Notes under the pieces: generated by a model
What the model saw: only the letters and a program-made list of their open reading frames with translations
The model's database searches: none
Told to the model about the DNA's origin: nothing
Translations under genes and position numbers: made by a program
Shown: positions 20,885-32,143 of the stretch, one piece after another
Layout of the letters: each line of letters opens with the position of its first letter
Numbering within the stretch: position 1 is the stretch's first letter
Assembly: GCA_023313575.1 (NCBI GenBank)
Contig: JAJTTP010000024.1
Span: 310,001-374,000 of the forward strand
Direction of reading: 5' to 3'
From: Eutypella sp. D-1
Lineage: Eukaryota; Ascomycota; Sordariomycetes; Xylariales; Diatrypaceae
DNA: 64,000 nt

Positions 20885-22046
20885 TTTTTTTTTCGGTTGG
20901 TGGTGTCTCTAAAATTGAATATAACTGAACAGTCTTACTACGGGTAGGGGACAGGGAGGATGGATCAGCGTGCTGGAAGAAGTGGACTTTTTATGTCTCT
21001 TCGCCGGCCTATTGCTACTCTGGTTTGGGACGAGAAAATACGGCTCTAACAACTTAGTGACTTGCTCCGCTCTCTGAACACGACCTTTTGCCCGCACTTG
21101 CGCCCGAATTAGAGCGTTGTCCGGCTCTTTTACCCCTGGCCTCTTAAGCACGGCATACCGAACAGCCAATCCTGTGAGAAGAAACCCAGACGATAATCTC
21201 CACTTAACAATCTGATAAGATTATCTTATCAATCAGACAGTGAAAAAAACCCCTCCATGCCCCGCTCATGGCGTCACAGTCTTTGGGCCAAGCTGTAAGT
21301 TCTGTGCCTTGGAATGTTACCGGCTCCTACCGAACCATTTAGAGCTCCAGGAGTCTAGAAATGGGTGTGCTGAAGTGCCTTGGCCTTGAATGAATTGGCC
21401 GATGAACCCCCCTAACTCAACTTTCCTACTTCCTTTTTCATGCTTCATGTCCGTCTCTGGCTCTAAACGCCCTAGTTGCACATGTGAATAAATCGTCAAC
21501 GGCGACGCTCGGCGTTGCTAGCTTTCTTGGCTTCCAGATCGGGTTCTCTCAGCTGGTCTGTTTGCGGCTTTTAATATTGTTTCATAAATACCTTGGCGAT
21601 GCCGATGCCGGTGCCGTTGGACATATGGTCAACAGACGGGCGGTATTGCGGCATTCCGGGACTTAAGTAGGTCCGAAGGCAGCTGACAGCCTTGATCAGA
21701 CAATTGGTATACCTAAGTACCTACGTACCTACTTAGGCACCTAGGTACATATACCTAATGTATTGAATCCTCAGGCAGTTGCTACCTACCTAGGTAGGTA
21801 GGTGCATATTGCATTCGAAAGTACTTTGTACTTAGCTCGGTACGTGAGGAAAGAGCACTCGGGTAGGTACCTAGGTACCTATCTGTTATTCGCCGCTGAA
21901 ATCCATCCAGACACTACATATAAAACGTAGGCAGCACCTTCCTCCTACATCTATTTCCCGGTTACTCAAACGAAGAATGGCAGGAAACACCTTGGAAAGC
22001 GCGTAGTTTAAAAGCGATTGTATGGAGGCTCTTACCATCAATAACA
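20885..22046. other. Spacer with TACCTAGGTA-rich block
   Basis: No gene seen. From about 21710 to 21880 the sequence is packed with overlapping palindromic words of the TACCTAGGTA/TAGGTACCTA type. A direct/inverted ATCTTATCA-like pair near 21205-21235 was also noted. Confidence 0.45.
21711..21880. repeat. Cluster of TACCTAGGTA-type palindromes
   Basis: Many copies of TACCTA, TAGGTA and their palindromic fusions occur in three bursts (21711-21760, 21781-21805, 21862-21882). Similar words recur in other spacers of the window (42.2-42.3, 43.8-43.9, 48.2 and 48.8 kb). Confidence 0.7.
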
Positions 22047-22139
22047 GCTGGCATAGTTTAATGGTCATAACGTCTGCTTCACACTCTATCTAGACTGTGA
22101 ACCCGCAGAAGGTTCCGCGTTCGATCCGCGGTGCCAGTA
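22047..22139 (+). tRNA. tRNA-Val (anticodon CAC) with 20-nt intron
   Basis: The acceptor arm is GCTGGCA at 22047-22053 with TGCCAGT at 22132-22138, then discriminator A. Pairing is complete except for a G-U at the first pair. D-arm region is GTTTAATGGTCATAAC. The anticodon stem is TCTGC/GCAGA with loop TTCACA-C; the anticodon is CAC at 22080-22082. The T-arm is CCGCG-TTCGATC-CGCGG. An intron of 20 bases lies one base 3' of the anticodon (22084-22103). Its GTGAA can pair with the TTCAC of the loop, as is usual for nuclear tRNA introns. Confidence 0.93.
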
Positions 22140-24038
22140 GCATTTTTAGTTCTTTTTGCTTCGTGCAGTATACAGCACGGAGTGCTTCCTTCTACTATTT
22201 TAGTCCATGATTGTCTGAATCACTCCACAGTAGCGGTGCTACCCCGTAGATTCATAGCCATAATGGCCGATGATAACTAATGCTGCCGCTGTCAAGGTTA
22301 TGTTAAACGTCTCGTGGGACGGTTCCATGGGCCTGCGAATTGCAATGGCGCTAGGCTAATGTCTGGTAAGCCCTGAAAGGCATCTCATGATCAACGCGGT
22401 GGTTGTCTGAGTGATTTTGCTGAATGACGGATCGGGCCGTTGTATTCTGGTGGCTCCGTTGGCCATTTCCAGACGAAGGGCTCTCTAACTACAGCGCTCA
22501 AATCTGATCCCCAAGCTGTTTGCGATCCGGTCAATGACCGGCGCCGGGCAGAACCAAGCGTCGGTGTGAGTATGTTCATAGGTCCTGGTATTGTCTTCCT
22601 CTACCTTGATATCAAAGGGGGGCATTACGATGTGTGGGTATCGGACGATTATTCCTCAAGTGGGGTTTGCCCGGTCGTGTCCTTTTCGATGCGATCGGAT
22701 ATTGCGGCATGGGGTCGGATCCGATAAATCACGTTATTGGCTCCTCGCATATAGAAAAAGAGTCAATTCCATAAATGTGTTGTTCTGTATGATATGTCCT
22801 AGATGTAGGTCAGCTCCCAGATCAGATGCCACCGATAGCTTATTGGCTGCCAATAATTGGCAGGCATCTCATACATGGGTATTTCGATCATGGCAATACA
22901 GGATGTACTATGCAGCGGCGCATTAGAAGACAGAAACGTTATGATTGGCCAATAACAAGTAGCCTTCTCTACTGTCAAACTATATTACGACAACACTTAG
23001 TATAATATCTGTTAAGGTAAACCACCGCAGCGCGAGGGGGGGTGTAGAGTTGACCCGAACCTCGATATCGTGAACGATCGGAATGATCTACTTATCGGTT
23101 GATCGGCCTTCTTGCTAGAGAGTGGGTCGGCAGAACCCGTACGGATACACTAAAGTCCGTGGGGCAAGCATAGAGATGGGGAGCGCGTAGGCGACATCTG
23201 GATCTTCAGAATACGATACCATAGATACCAAGGTCAAAGAAGCCGATGTAGGAATGCAAATTGGCGACCACTACTCTCCAAGCTAGCTGAACCCACAACC
23301 TGTGGGAACGCGTGGATCGGGTTCATACAGGTTTGACAGGGCAAGGCAGGACAGGGCTTGGATGAACTTCATGCGCTCCACCTTCCTCCCGGACTCATCC
23401 ACGCGCCAAACGTAGTGGCAGGTTTCCACTTTGCCGTTGAATATAGACAGTTAGCTTACCAACAGGGACCCATTGTCTGGGTATTGGTGCGGGGAAACTT
23501 GGTGTTCGGAACGCGTCCCTAGAGGCACCATTCAGATGGCGACAATGGCGCATCTGTCACTCACATATCTGCAAATGCGAGTACAAGGTAAAGATCGAAA
23601 GAACTCCTATCAGGCCACGTCTCGCTGCTGCTACGGCTGGTTAGGGAATACTTCGGAGGTGGTGAGGGTCAGCAGCATGTCCACACTGAATGTGGAGAAC
23701 CATTAGCACATGTAGGGTATGGGCTTCTATTCGTAATTCCCATATCACCAAACCGGAAATATCGGGTCTATGCTGTAATCGTACTAATGCCGCCTGTGTC
23801 CTAGTAGAGATCCTTGGCTTGGCATCGAAGATGAGGGGATGGATGCGGCACGCCACATGCCGATTTCCTATGACATAGTGAGGCCTCTTGGACGGAACTT
23901 TGAACACCTACACGAGACTTCAATTCTTTGACAGGCAATCAGTGTACCTGCCAATAGCATACAGTCTATCCCCTCAACTTTCAACGTCAAATAATCCGAA
24001 GACGGAAGTCGCATTCTTAACGTCGCCGTGGCAACAAT
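22140..24038. other. Spacer, no gene recognised
   Basis: About 1.9 kb after the tRNA. Short open frames near 22440-22727 and 23473-23706 have no recognisable domains, and I could not build convincing spliced models. No second tRNA or 5S rRNA was found. Confidence 0.4.
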
Positions 24039-25031
24039 ATGGACTCTCTTGCGCACAAATCGCTCAAAGTCTCTCGGGGTTATACATACTCTTACTATGT
24101 TTCGGAACCGAAGGATTCTAAACCAACGCTGCTTCTGCAGCATGGCTTCCCCGATTCCGCAAGCCTTTGGAATGCAGTTGTACCAAAGCTGTCACAGTAT
24201 CGTCTCGTAGTGCCCGACCTTCTAGGCTACGCGGGCACATCTAAGCCCACCGACCCCACCGCCTATAACCTCGCTGGGTTGACTGGGGATCTCGTGGAGA
24301 TCCTGGATGCCGAAGGAATCAGCAAGGTCATCTCGGTAGGGCATGACTGGGGGTCATTCGTAGCCCAGCGTCTCTACAACTTTCACCCGGATAGAGTTGA
24401 AGGTCTAATTCTGCTCAACGTTGGCTACTCGGTGCCTTCCGGGTCTCAGCCTAACCTGGACAAGGCGAATGCTCTTTCACAGGAGCTGTTCGGGTATCCC
24501 GCCCTTTCTTACCAGCAGTTTTTCCTTGACGACGAAGAAGCACCCGTCCTCCTCAAGAAGCACCTGGACCGGTTCTACCAAGCCATCCATGGTGCCCCGG
24601 ATGGCTGGCTGAAGGAGATATGGTGTACTCCGGGAGGCTTGCGCGCGTGGCTGCTCGATGAGAAGCGGGAGGTAGAGCTACTCGGCTACGCCCAGGACCC
24701 AGCGCTGCGACGAGAGTTCACGGAGCGGTTTCAACACGATGGCTTTGAGGCCCCTCTCTGCTATTACAAGAACGCTTATTCCGAAGCGCAGTACCAGACC
24801 ATGAAAGCACTCGAAAAGGACCGATTCGTCGTCCGAGTGCCCGTGCTATACATTTCATGTAGGCAGGATCCTGTGTGTCGCCCGGAGCTTATGGTTCCGG
24901 CCAAGCAAGGAGGATTCCTGCCTGACTTACAGGAGGTTAGCATTGACAGTCGTCACTGGAGCCCGCTCGAGAAGCCAGAGGAGATTGCTGGATCGATCTT
25001 ATGGTTCCTGGGGAAGAGATTCGATTCTTGA
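24039..25031 (+). CDS. Alpha/beta hydrolase, epoxide-hydrolase type (330 aa)
   Basis: Hydrolyses epoxides (or related dehalogenation/ester substrates) through an Asp nucleophile. Seen directly: HGFP at residues 35-38 forms the oxyanion-hole motif; the nucleophile elbow GHDWGS (101-106) carries Asp103; PLCYYKN near 239-245 supplies a cap-domain Tyr; Asp277 in RQDP and His306 in SRHWSP complete the triad. The length matches single-domain soluble epoxide hydrolases. There is no signal peptide, so it is probably cytosolic. The gene has no intron. The start ATG at 24039 is immediately followed by a conserved-looking N-terminus, and an earlier in-frame start is not needed. Neighbours are unrelated in strand and spacing, so no operon-like logic applies. 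The physiological substrate is unknown. Confidence 0.92.
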   Translation: MDSLAHKSLKVSRGYTYSYYVSEPKDSKPTLLLQHGFPDSASLWNAVVPKLSQYRLVVPDLLGYAGTSKPTDPTAYNLAGLTGDLVEILDAEGISKVISVGHDWGSFVAQRLYNFHPDRVEGLILLNVGYSVPSGSQPNLDKANALSQELFGYPALSYQQFFLDDEEAPVLLKKHLDRFYQAIHGAPDGWLKEIWCTPGGLRAWLLDEKREVELLGYAQDPALRREFTERFQHDGFEAPLCYYKNAYSEAQYQTMKALEKDRFVVRVPVLYISCRQDPVCRPELMVPAKQGGFLPDLQEVSIDSRHWSPLEKPEEIAGSILWFLGKRFDS

Positions 25032-25688
25032 AGGGCGAAATCATACGTGATGCTCACTACAGTAGCTCATGTGGTTGCCAAGTGACTATATTGCGCCAAG
25101 TGGTACGGAGAATGACATATTTCTCGAATTGTCTCAGGACAATCGATAATCTAGATAGTTATCGAATGCGTCTCCCATTCAAGATAATGAAAGACAAATT
25201 CTGCTTCGGAACCATTTGAGCCATGCCATACGAGATATAGATTTCAATTACCCGTCTTTAAGGCCATCCTTGCCTGTAGAACCGTCGATACGGGGTTTGG
25301 GGGGGGGGGGGGGGGGCTGAAACCAACCCCTATCGCCACGCCACCAACCAAAACTCCGGTCTCCTACAACTGGACCACAACCTACCAAGGATTGATCTAT
25401 CTTTTCTATTACCTAGAGATGCAAGATATGGCAGCAATTCTCTTTCCACTTTATCGTGTTAGTCCTATCCAACGCAGCTCTGCGCTAACCATACCTCTCA
25501 GCCCTCTCACATGGCCGGTGGTGACAGCCAGTGATCCTGCTTGACCATAAGCGCTTTCTATTTGGCTGAATCCTAGCTTCACGGTTCTACCTGATGCTAC
25601 CACATGTCACTTTTTACCCGGGCAGGTCACAAATCCATGCCTCCTGAACCCAGCTCCGCACGTTTGTCTTGTACATGAGCAGTAAGTC
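25032..25688. other. Short spacer with poly-G run
   Basis: 3' flanks of two convergent genes. A G homopolymer of about 18 bases lies near 25297-25316. No gene seen. Confidence 0.45.
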
Positions 25689-26302
25689 TTAAGAGAAAAC
25701 CCCCTTCCCTTCCAGCATGTCCCATGTTGGTGCCTCATTAGAGTCGTACGTAACAGACCCATCAAATCGATGCTCGGCTCTTTTCTTCGCGACGTACCAC
25801 ATAGCAGTATCCCGCACGGACTCCCAGTCCGGCACGCAGCTGCCGATTGCGCTCGGATCTCTGCACGCATTTTCGAGGGCCTCCTGCACCCACCAGACAC
25901 AGTTCCACCCCTCGACCTCGGGTCGTAGCGGAGTATCCTTTAGGATGGACTGTAGTCGACGTCGATCTTTGATCTTGGCCACGACGATGCGAACTAGAAG
26001 CATATATGACAGCGCCATGGATATATCAACTTCTTCATACACCCAAACGGAGCGGAGTGTTGGTGGTGTGCCTGTAACTGTCGTGTTCTCCTTAGCATGA
26101 AATCGTCTGCCGGGGCTGGTATCTTTCTCATTCCTGGGGCCGACTATAAGCGCCCAGTGGTAGCTATAAAGTGGTCAGTGTTATTATCCCACGATGAGAC
26201 CCGCTTCAGGAGAGGGACGGACGTGTCTTCGAGGCCTTGCATTTTCGGACGCCCGAGCAGGGCGTCTAAGGCGAGGTATAAACGGTCTTTGTTGGAATTC
26301 AT
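25689..26302 (-). CDS. DUF6914-type protein of unknown function (2 exons, 184 aa)
   Basis: Exons 26302-26223 and 26163-25689 are joined through a 59-bp intron (GTCCGT donor, CTGAC branch point, TATAG acceptor). The N-terminal signature is NKDRLYLAL, then at the junction DTYHWALIVGP. It continues with VWVYEEVDI, a helix with LVRIVVAKIKDR, EGWNCVWWVQEAL, DWESVRDTAMWYVAKK, and a C-terminal PTWDMLEGK. This order matches the fungal family that I know as DUF6914. No catalytic role is established for it. The NLPC/P60-like pattern YHWAL...NCVWWV is suggestive, since a His early and a Cys later in the fold could form a pair; that is inference only. Confidence 0.82.
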
Positions 26303-27513
26303 TTCGTGTCAGTTAGATGCACAAGCAAGAAGTCCGCGACCTGTAGCTCAGGGAAGAAACCGTAGATAGGGAGGATCTGGACACCTAAGACGAAAAATAG
26401 AAGCCTACAACTAGAGGAAACGTCTTTGAAATCTTAACAGCGATGATGCCTGCCTACTGTACTGGATGGCTCTAGCGCCCACCTAGCCGATTAGAAGCTC
26501 CCGAAACAACGTACATCTAGTCTCTGAGTCAGACTGGTCGTCGATGTGCAGCTGCAGCTGTGCGGCGTAAGAAACCTTCTTGTCGTTATTCCTGAGAGAA
26601 ATTCGAAGCGTTGGCATGATAGCCTCGAACACAACGATGCTCAGACTTACAGCCTGAATGCCGATGTGATTTCTAGGAAACCAACAGAATGCGATGGGCA
26701 TTTGAGGCCCCCGTGAATTCATGTACATTTTATATATGTGATCTCCCTTGGACTTTGACTCGGTGTCCCATCATAATACCAGGAACCTATAGATACTAGT
26801 ATACTGGTACACTAGATTGTTGACGCAAGCTAGCAATACTAACTCAAAATGTAGCATGCTCAGCTGACAGCCGCGAAGGTACCTTTCAGGTGTGAGTTAG
26901 GTACTATTTGCAGGCCATACACTCCGTTATCCAGTGGCTCTGACGCAGACATTCGATTAGAATACAGTATCCCATGGAGACATAGACATGATCTTGTTGT
27001 AGTAATACTGCAACCAACATACTCGTAAGGCAGCCGTGGTTCCAACGCCTCGGGACGACTATCTAGAGCGATTAGGCCGTACTATGATATGATTGGCTTT
27101 GGTCGTCGTCTATAAGCATAGCGTTACAGCGCCAAGCTATCGGCACGAAGTCCGAGGTTTTTTTTCGGGGTCTCCTTAAGGCGCGTTCCCACTAGGCCCT
27201 CAAACGTCATCTTCATAGGTCTAGTCATCTAATGAGGTCTGTTTGTATTTCTAACGACTATAAGATCATCACAGAAGTGAATGCGGTATATGGTTAATTA
27301 TCTACGGGGCTAACTCGCTGTGTAAACTCGCTTCGTCTTTAGGTAAAGACCCTTAGCCACTATGGTGTCACGCCGTTACCCAACAGGGGGGCGCCTCTGT
27401 AATCAATCGAGTACTCATCTGTTTCACCCGAACTCTCCCCATCCTCACCAAGTAAAACATATACCATACACCTAACCTATGACATTTTATGTCAATGCAG
27501 CTAGGGGTTTACA
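26303..27513. other. Spacer between DUF6914 gene and transcription factor
   Basis: AT-rich and gene-free by inspection; it includes the divergent promoters of the DUF6914 gene (minus) and the Zn2Cys6 gene (plus). Short open frames at 26483-26728 and 26860-27045 look spurious. Confidence 0.4.
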
Positions 27514-29533
27514 ATGTCGAACTGTGATGAGCCGACCACACCAGTACTAGCGTTGCGCGAGGCCTTTGGCGACCGCAAGCCACCAGACATCTCACGCAAA
27601 ATCACGGCATGCGTAGCTTGTCGCAAGCAGAAGGTAACTAACCCGATGCTGATCTGTCGTGATTCGAGGAGTAGGCTGCTAAGTTGCTTACATACTGATA
27701 GATCAAATGTCACATGAGAGACTCGCGACCGCCATGCGCGCGATGTCACAAGAGGGGTTTGCCCTGCACAGTCAACCGCAGTCTTCAAATGCTGCTGGAG
27801 AACGATACTTCGTAAGTGGTACCCATAGTCGCAGGCTACGGTCGCTGTTCTTACAATATGGGCGTGATGCTAGATGGAAACATTCCATGGAGCAGAAGAT
27901 GCGAAAGCTGGAGGTTGTAGTCGGGAAACTAGCGAATGGCTCGCTAAGCCCAGGGACTCAGCAACAAGGGGTGGGCGAGGCCTCGGCATCCAATTGGCAC
28001 GTGGCGGACGAACCACAGCTATGCCATAGCCGCGACAACGACCAGCCTGCAAACCACTGGGAAATCGTCATGGATCTAGAATCCGGCCCGGAGGTTATCC
28101 CTGGGTTCTACATCTCACAGATACCGGAAATTGGAGGGCAAAGTGGCGCGGCCGATTTCATTTCGAAGGGTGTGGTGAGTGTTGAGAGCGCTCAGCGCTA
28201 TTTCGATATGTACCGGGACCGAATCGACCATTTCCCTTATCGGATCCTCAATGATCAAGGCCCTGTGAGTCTGGAGTCGGTTCGCAAATCCTCCCCTCTC
28301 CTGGCAGCGGCCGTATGTACGGTTGGTGCACTTCACGCGGCGTCCAAGGATTTCGAGCTCTGCTATAAGGAGTTCGTCTCGTTGTGCGCGATCCAGACGT
28401 TTTCCAAACGCAGCACTGTGGATGATGTACGGGCTCTATGCATCGGCGCCTTCTGGCTCAGCGACCTTTCCTGCACGCTAGTGGGTACGGCCGTGCGCAT
28501 TGCCACTGAGCTCCAGCTTCACAAGAGTATCTTTAAAGCCATGCAAGGCGATCGGCAGCACTACCTGCGCGCGCGGCTGTGGTACCTTATTTATGCATGC
28601 GACCATCATTTTTCGATCGCCTACGGGAGGCCACCGATGACGCGGGAGTGTGAAGCCGTGAGAAATGTGAGAAGCTTCCTCACGTGCGAGCATGCCACGG
28701 AAGACGATGCGCGACTCGCGAGCCAGGTACTGCGATGGAGCTTGTGTACTAATATCTTCGACACGTTCGGCGTCAACGTCGACAGACAACTTTCCGATGA
28801 AGAGGTGGCACGCCTCAAGGTCTTCAGCGATTCCCTGGACGACATTAAAGCCGAGTGGGTTGATAGGTTCGTGGAAAACGTACACGTTGGGAACTATCCC
28901 CGCAAAGGGGTCACTTTACAGTACCACTTCGCCAAGCTGTATCTCTTCTCTCACGCATTTCGCGGCTCTAGAGTCAGTAAGATCAGCGCCAGCTCCCCCG
29001 AGGTTGGGTTAGAGCTGGAGAACGCGGCGAATTCCGCAGTGTTCTCAGCCGTATCCATATTGCGCGCCGTGGTATCGGATACCGAGATCCAGTCATTCCT
29101 GGACGGCCTGCCAATATACTTCAACGTGATGATAGCGTTTGCTGCCGTATTTCTTCTAAAGGTATCCATCAAGTTTTCCGCATTCGTGAAAATCGACATC
29201 GAGGAGACCAAGAGTTTAATGACCGCCCTGGTGTCAACCTTGAGGCGGGTAAGCTCAACTATGCATCCTAAACATCTACTCGTCAGCATTACGAAGGGTA
29301 TCGACAGCCTCCGGAAACAGTGCTATCCGGCTGAGGATTCTAGCACAGCCGAGGCTATGGAGCAACAGCAGGTTGGGGGTAATTCCGACGTGTCTAATGC
29401 ATTTTTCGACTGGGGAGGTGACCAGTATGGCTACCCAGCATTCATGGGCGAATATGATTTTCTTCTAGGCCAGGATTTGGATTTTGACATGAGCCTTCCG
29501 GAGATGAGCCAATCCTTTCCTCCAGTGTCATAA
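27514..29533 (+). CDS. Zn2Cys6 transcription factor with fungal-specific domain (3 exons, 629 aa)
   Basis: A nuclear DNA-binding regulator. Exons 27514-27633, 27702-27811 and 27874-29533 (introns of 68 and 62 bp). The binuclear zinc cluster is split by intron 1: CVACRKQK in exon 1, then IKCHMRDSRPPCARC and CHKRGLPC in exon 2. The spacing is C-x2-C-x6-C-x8-C-x2-C-x6-C. A short coiled coil (EQKMRKLEVVVGKLA) follows for dimerisation. The middle region (ALCIGAFWLSDLSCTLVGTA, then RARLWYLIYACDHHFSIAYGRPP) matches the fungal-specific transcription-factor domain. The gene is convergent with the phosphonoacetate hydrolase, with only about 177 bp between their ends. The pairing raises the possibility that it controls that enzyme, but no binding sites were identified. 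Confidence 0.92.
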
Positions 29534-29710
29534 TTGGTCGACATAGATTAGCATGCTGGCCTTCGGGGGCCTGCGGTATTCCATAGCACATTTGCACCAC
29601 CCTATTACCCTATACACCAACAGATGAACTTCGGTGCCACACATTCCACTTGAGGTTTAATTGCATCTCCTACCTAGCTCTGGAGACTAACAACGTGGAT
29701 GATCATGACA

Positions 29711-31067
29711 TCACTGCCCATAGTTCAAAATCAAATCAAAGATGTTGAAGTTCCTCCACCTCCTAGCCAGCGTCGCCTCATCCTGCGTGATGGCCTCCGA
29801 CATCAGCAGAGGCACCCGGAGCTCTGAGAGTCCGCCGTGGGAGCGGAGTCGGTGGCCCTCCAGGCTAGCAATATCATGCTCATTGGCCTTGGAACCCAGG
29901 ACGAAGTCCTTCTTCGACACCACAGCGAAGTCTCCCTCAACGTCCTCCGGCGTCTCGAACTGCTTGGCGGCTTCAGCTCTTGGTAGCGCTAGTTCGACTT
30001 GTGTGAGCGCTCGGCAGTACTCAATCATATCCGGAATTGACTTGGTTTCTGAATCGCGGACGTGCACCCTAACGAAAGACCCCAGCGCGCCGTGGTGCTT
30101 AACGAAAGGGTCGGTGATCGGGCAGATGACCCGGGCGCATCCGACGCCGAACTGAACCTCTAGCAGGTCCTGCAAAAAGAGTATATTGGGCTCGCCGTCT
30201 GCATTGGATTTGTCGCTCATCCCGTGATCGCCGGTGACAGCAACGATAGCTCCAAGACCGATGAGTGCTCCGATACGAGCATCCACGGCCGACATGAACT
30301 CGTTTGCCACCGGGGTGCCCGGCGCGTGCTTATGCTGTACGAAGTCCGACAGCGTCAGGTACAGCAGATCGGCGCGGCTCTCGCGCAGAATCTGGACGCC
30401 CGCATCCAACACGAAAATGGAGAGGTCCCCTGAGTATTGGCTCGGTCTGGAGGCTCGGCCCATCCACCGCAGCGTCTCGTCGTCGGCGCGCTCAGCCGAG
30501 AAGCACAGGTTGATATTGCTGTTGTCCATATTGTTATCGCGGCTGTTGGTCGCCGCCTCTGAGGCCACATCTAGGCCATGGCTGATGAGGCGACGGAGTT
30601 TATCCTTTGCGGTTATAGCGGCGACCCGCACACCGCGGGCGGCGAGCTCCGCGAGGATGGTAGTACCGCGCAGGTGCGTGTCATCCATAATCATGGTCTC
30701 CCTGCCCGTCTCAGGGTCGAGGAAGTAGTTGCCCGCGATACCGTGCGCGGCGGTAGGCGCGCCCGTAATAATAGACACGTTATTAGGGTTCGTGAATGAC
30801 GGCATCGCCGCATCGGCAGTTACGCTAAACCCTCTCTCAACGAAGGAGGCCAGAGTTGGCAGGATTCCATCGGCAATGCCCTGCTCCAGATACGTCGGGT
30901 CAAAGCCGTCGATGCATACGACTACCGTAGGACGCCGAGGAATCTTGTAAGACTTCCCGTGAAGAGTGAGACTGTCCGCCAATACTACTTGGTTTCAGTG
31001 AGTAGTCATGATCATAGCTTGGGCACATACCAAATGGGTTCTTGGACAAGCTAGCCGCCTCTGTCAT
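29711..31067 (-). CDS. phnA: Phosphonoacetate hydrolase (2 exons, 436 aa)
   Basis: Cleaves the C-P bond of phosphonoacetate to acetate and phosphate; a two-metal enzyme of the alkaline-phosphatase superfamily. A short first exon (31067-31031, MTEAASLSKNPF) joins 30984-29711 over a 46-bp intron; without it no ATG precedes the conserved sequence. Metal and catalytic residues are visible: Asp38 in CIDGFDP, nucleophile Thr77 in SFTNPNN, Asp225 and His229 in SDFVQHKHAP, Asp265-His266 in TGDHGMS, and His near 395 in RSHGG. NYFLDPETG and KDKLRRL also fit bacterial PhnA. Length is close to the bacterial enzymes (about 410). No signal peptide is seen. It is adjacent to a Zn2Cys6 regulator and 1.1 kb from an APH-fold gene. 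An old bacterial origin is plausible, but the intron shows fungal domestication. Confidence 0.9.
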
Positions 31068-32143
31068 TGTGGAAATTATCTCTGAGCTTTCTTATAACAC
31101 AATCGGCTTTCCATGAGAGAAGTTGTGTTGTTAGGTGTAAATAAGACCTACAGATTCGTAGTATAGAATTCACAGAGCGAAATAATAGTATGAAGAGCGA
31201 GATATAGGGGGTACCGGGAGATCATGCTGCTAGACAAGGCATTTATAGTTTCTGCCATCGTCAAACCCTATCTATCTCGCCCAATCATTTGAAACCGGCT
31301 CATTGGAAGCACGGTGAAGCTTCTCGCCACGAAGCCCGCGACCGGCACGAAGACCGAAGTCAGACTTCAGTATGAGATAAGGAGGGGTTTTTACACGTCA
31401 ACGGCTTGCTTGGCAAGGATCCTGGACGAGTTGATAAGCAACTCCGGCTGCAAAACACCAGAAGCAGATAAACAACTTCGAACAGCATTTGGGACTGTAG
31501 TACAACGTAGTATTATTTCATGAATAGTCGCTTCACTGCCATACCTAGCAAGCATATTTGTAATTATAGTACTCCAGGCATAGCCTTGTCAGTTTGATGT
31601 ACACAAGGCTTGAATCACTAGTTTTGGATTACCCACGCACCCACCCACGATTTCTTTTTTTAAACCCATCCACTCCCATGGGTTTTCGTAGGTATCCAAT
31701 GGGAACTCACCTCAACCCATCATAATTTTGACCAAACCTTTAGCCAGTACGAGATATTCAAAAGAACATAATAGGTCCACCGATGCCGCGAATAGAGTCG
31801 AATAGTGGATTGTATGTATTCACTCAAGTAAATGCTATGACTGTTGGTACAATTGATGCTTGAATCCTACTACACACATACAAGCATCACCTAGCGAGTG
31901 GTGATTCTATTTTTAGATATAAGCAGCTTAGATACTCTCACAAAGTTATCCCTATAGTATTTAATCTTAGAACCGGTGAAGCATAGCCCGTACAATAGGA
32001 AAATATCAATTACACTAGTCTTACCATAAATCTTTATGGACCTATTATTCAGTTAGCTGACATTCTCCCCTTTCCGCAATGGTGCTTTCGCGGCCTCCCA
32101 CCCACTTATCCAATATATAGTAATTTGAAACATCCTTCAGTCG
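31068..32143. other. Divergent promoter region between phosphonoacetate hydrolase and APH-fold gene
   Basis: About 1.1 kb, AT-rich. It includes a small inverted repeat at about 31665-31688 (AAACCCAT ... ATGGGTTT) within a CCCA-rich stretch. No coding gene seen. Confidence 0.4.

Noticed and set aside
22440..22727. 95-codon frame downstream of the tRNA gene as a possible small gene.
   Set aside because: No signal peptide, domain, promoter-like context or splice support; overlapping frames are equally open.
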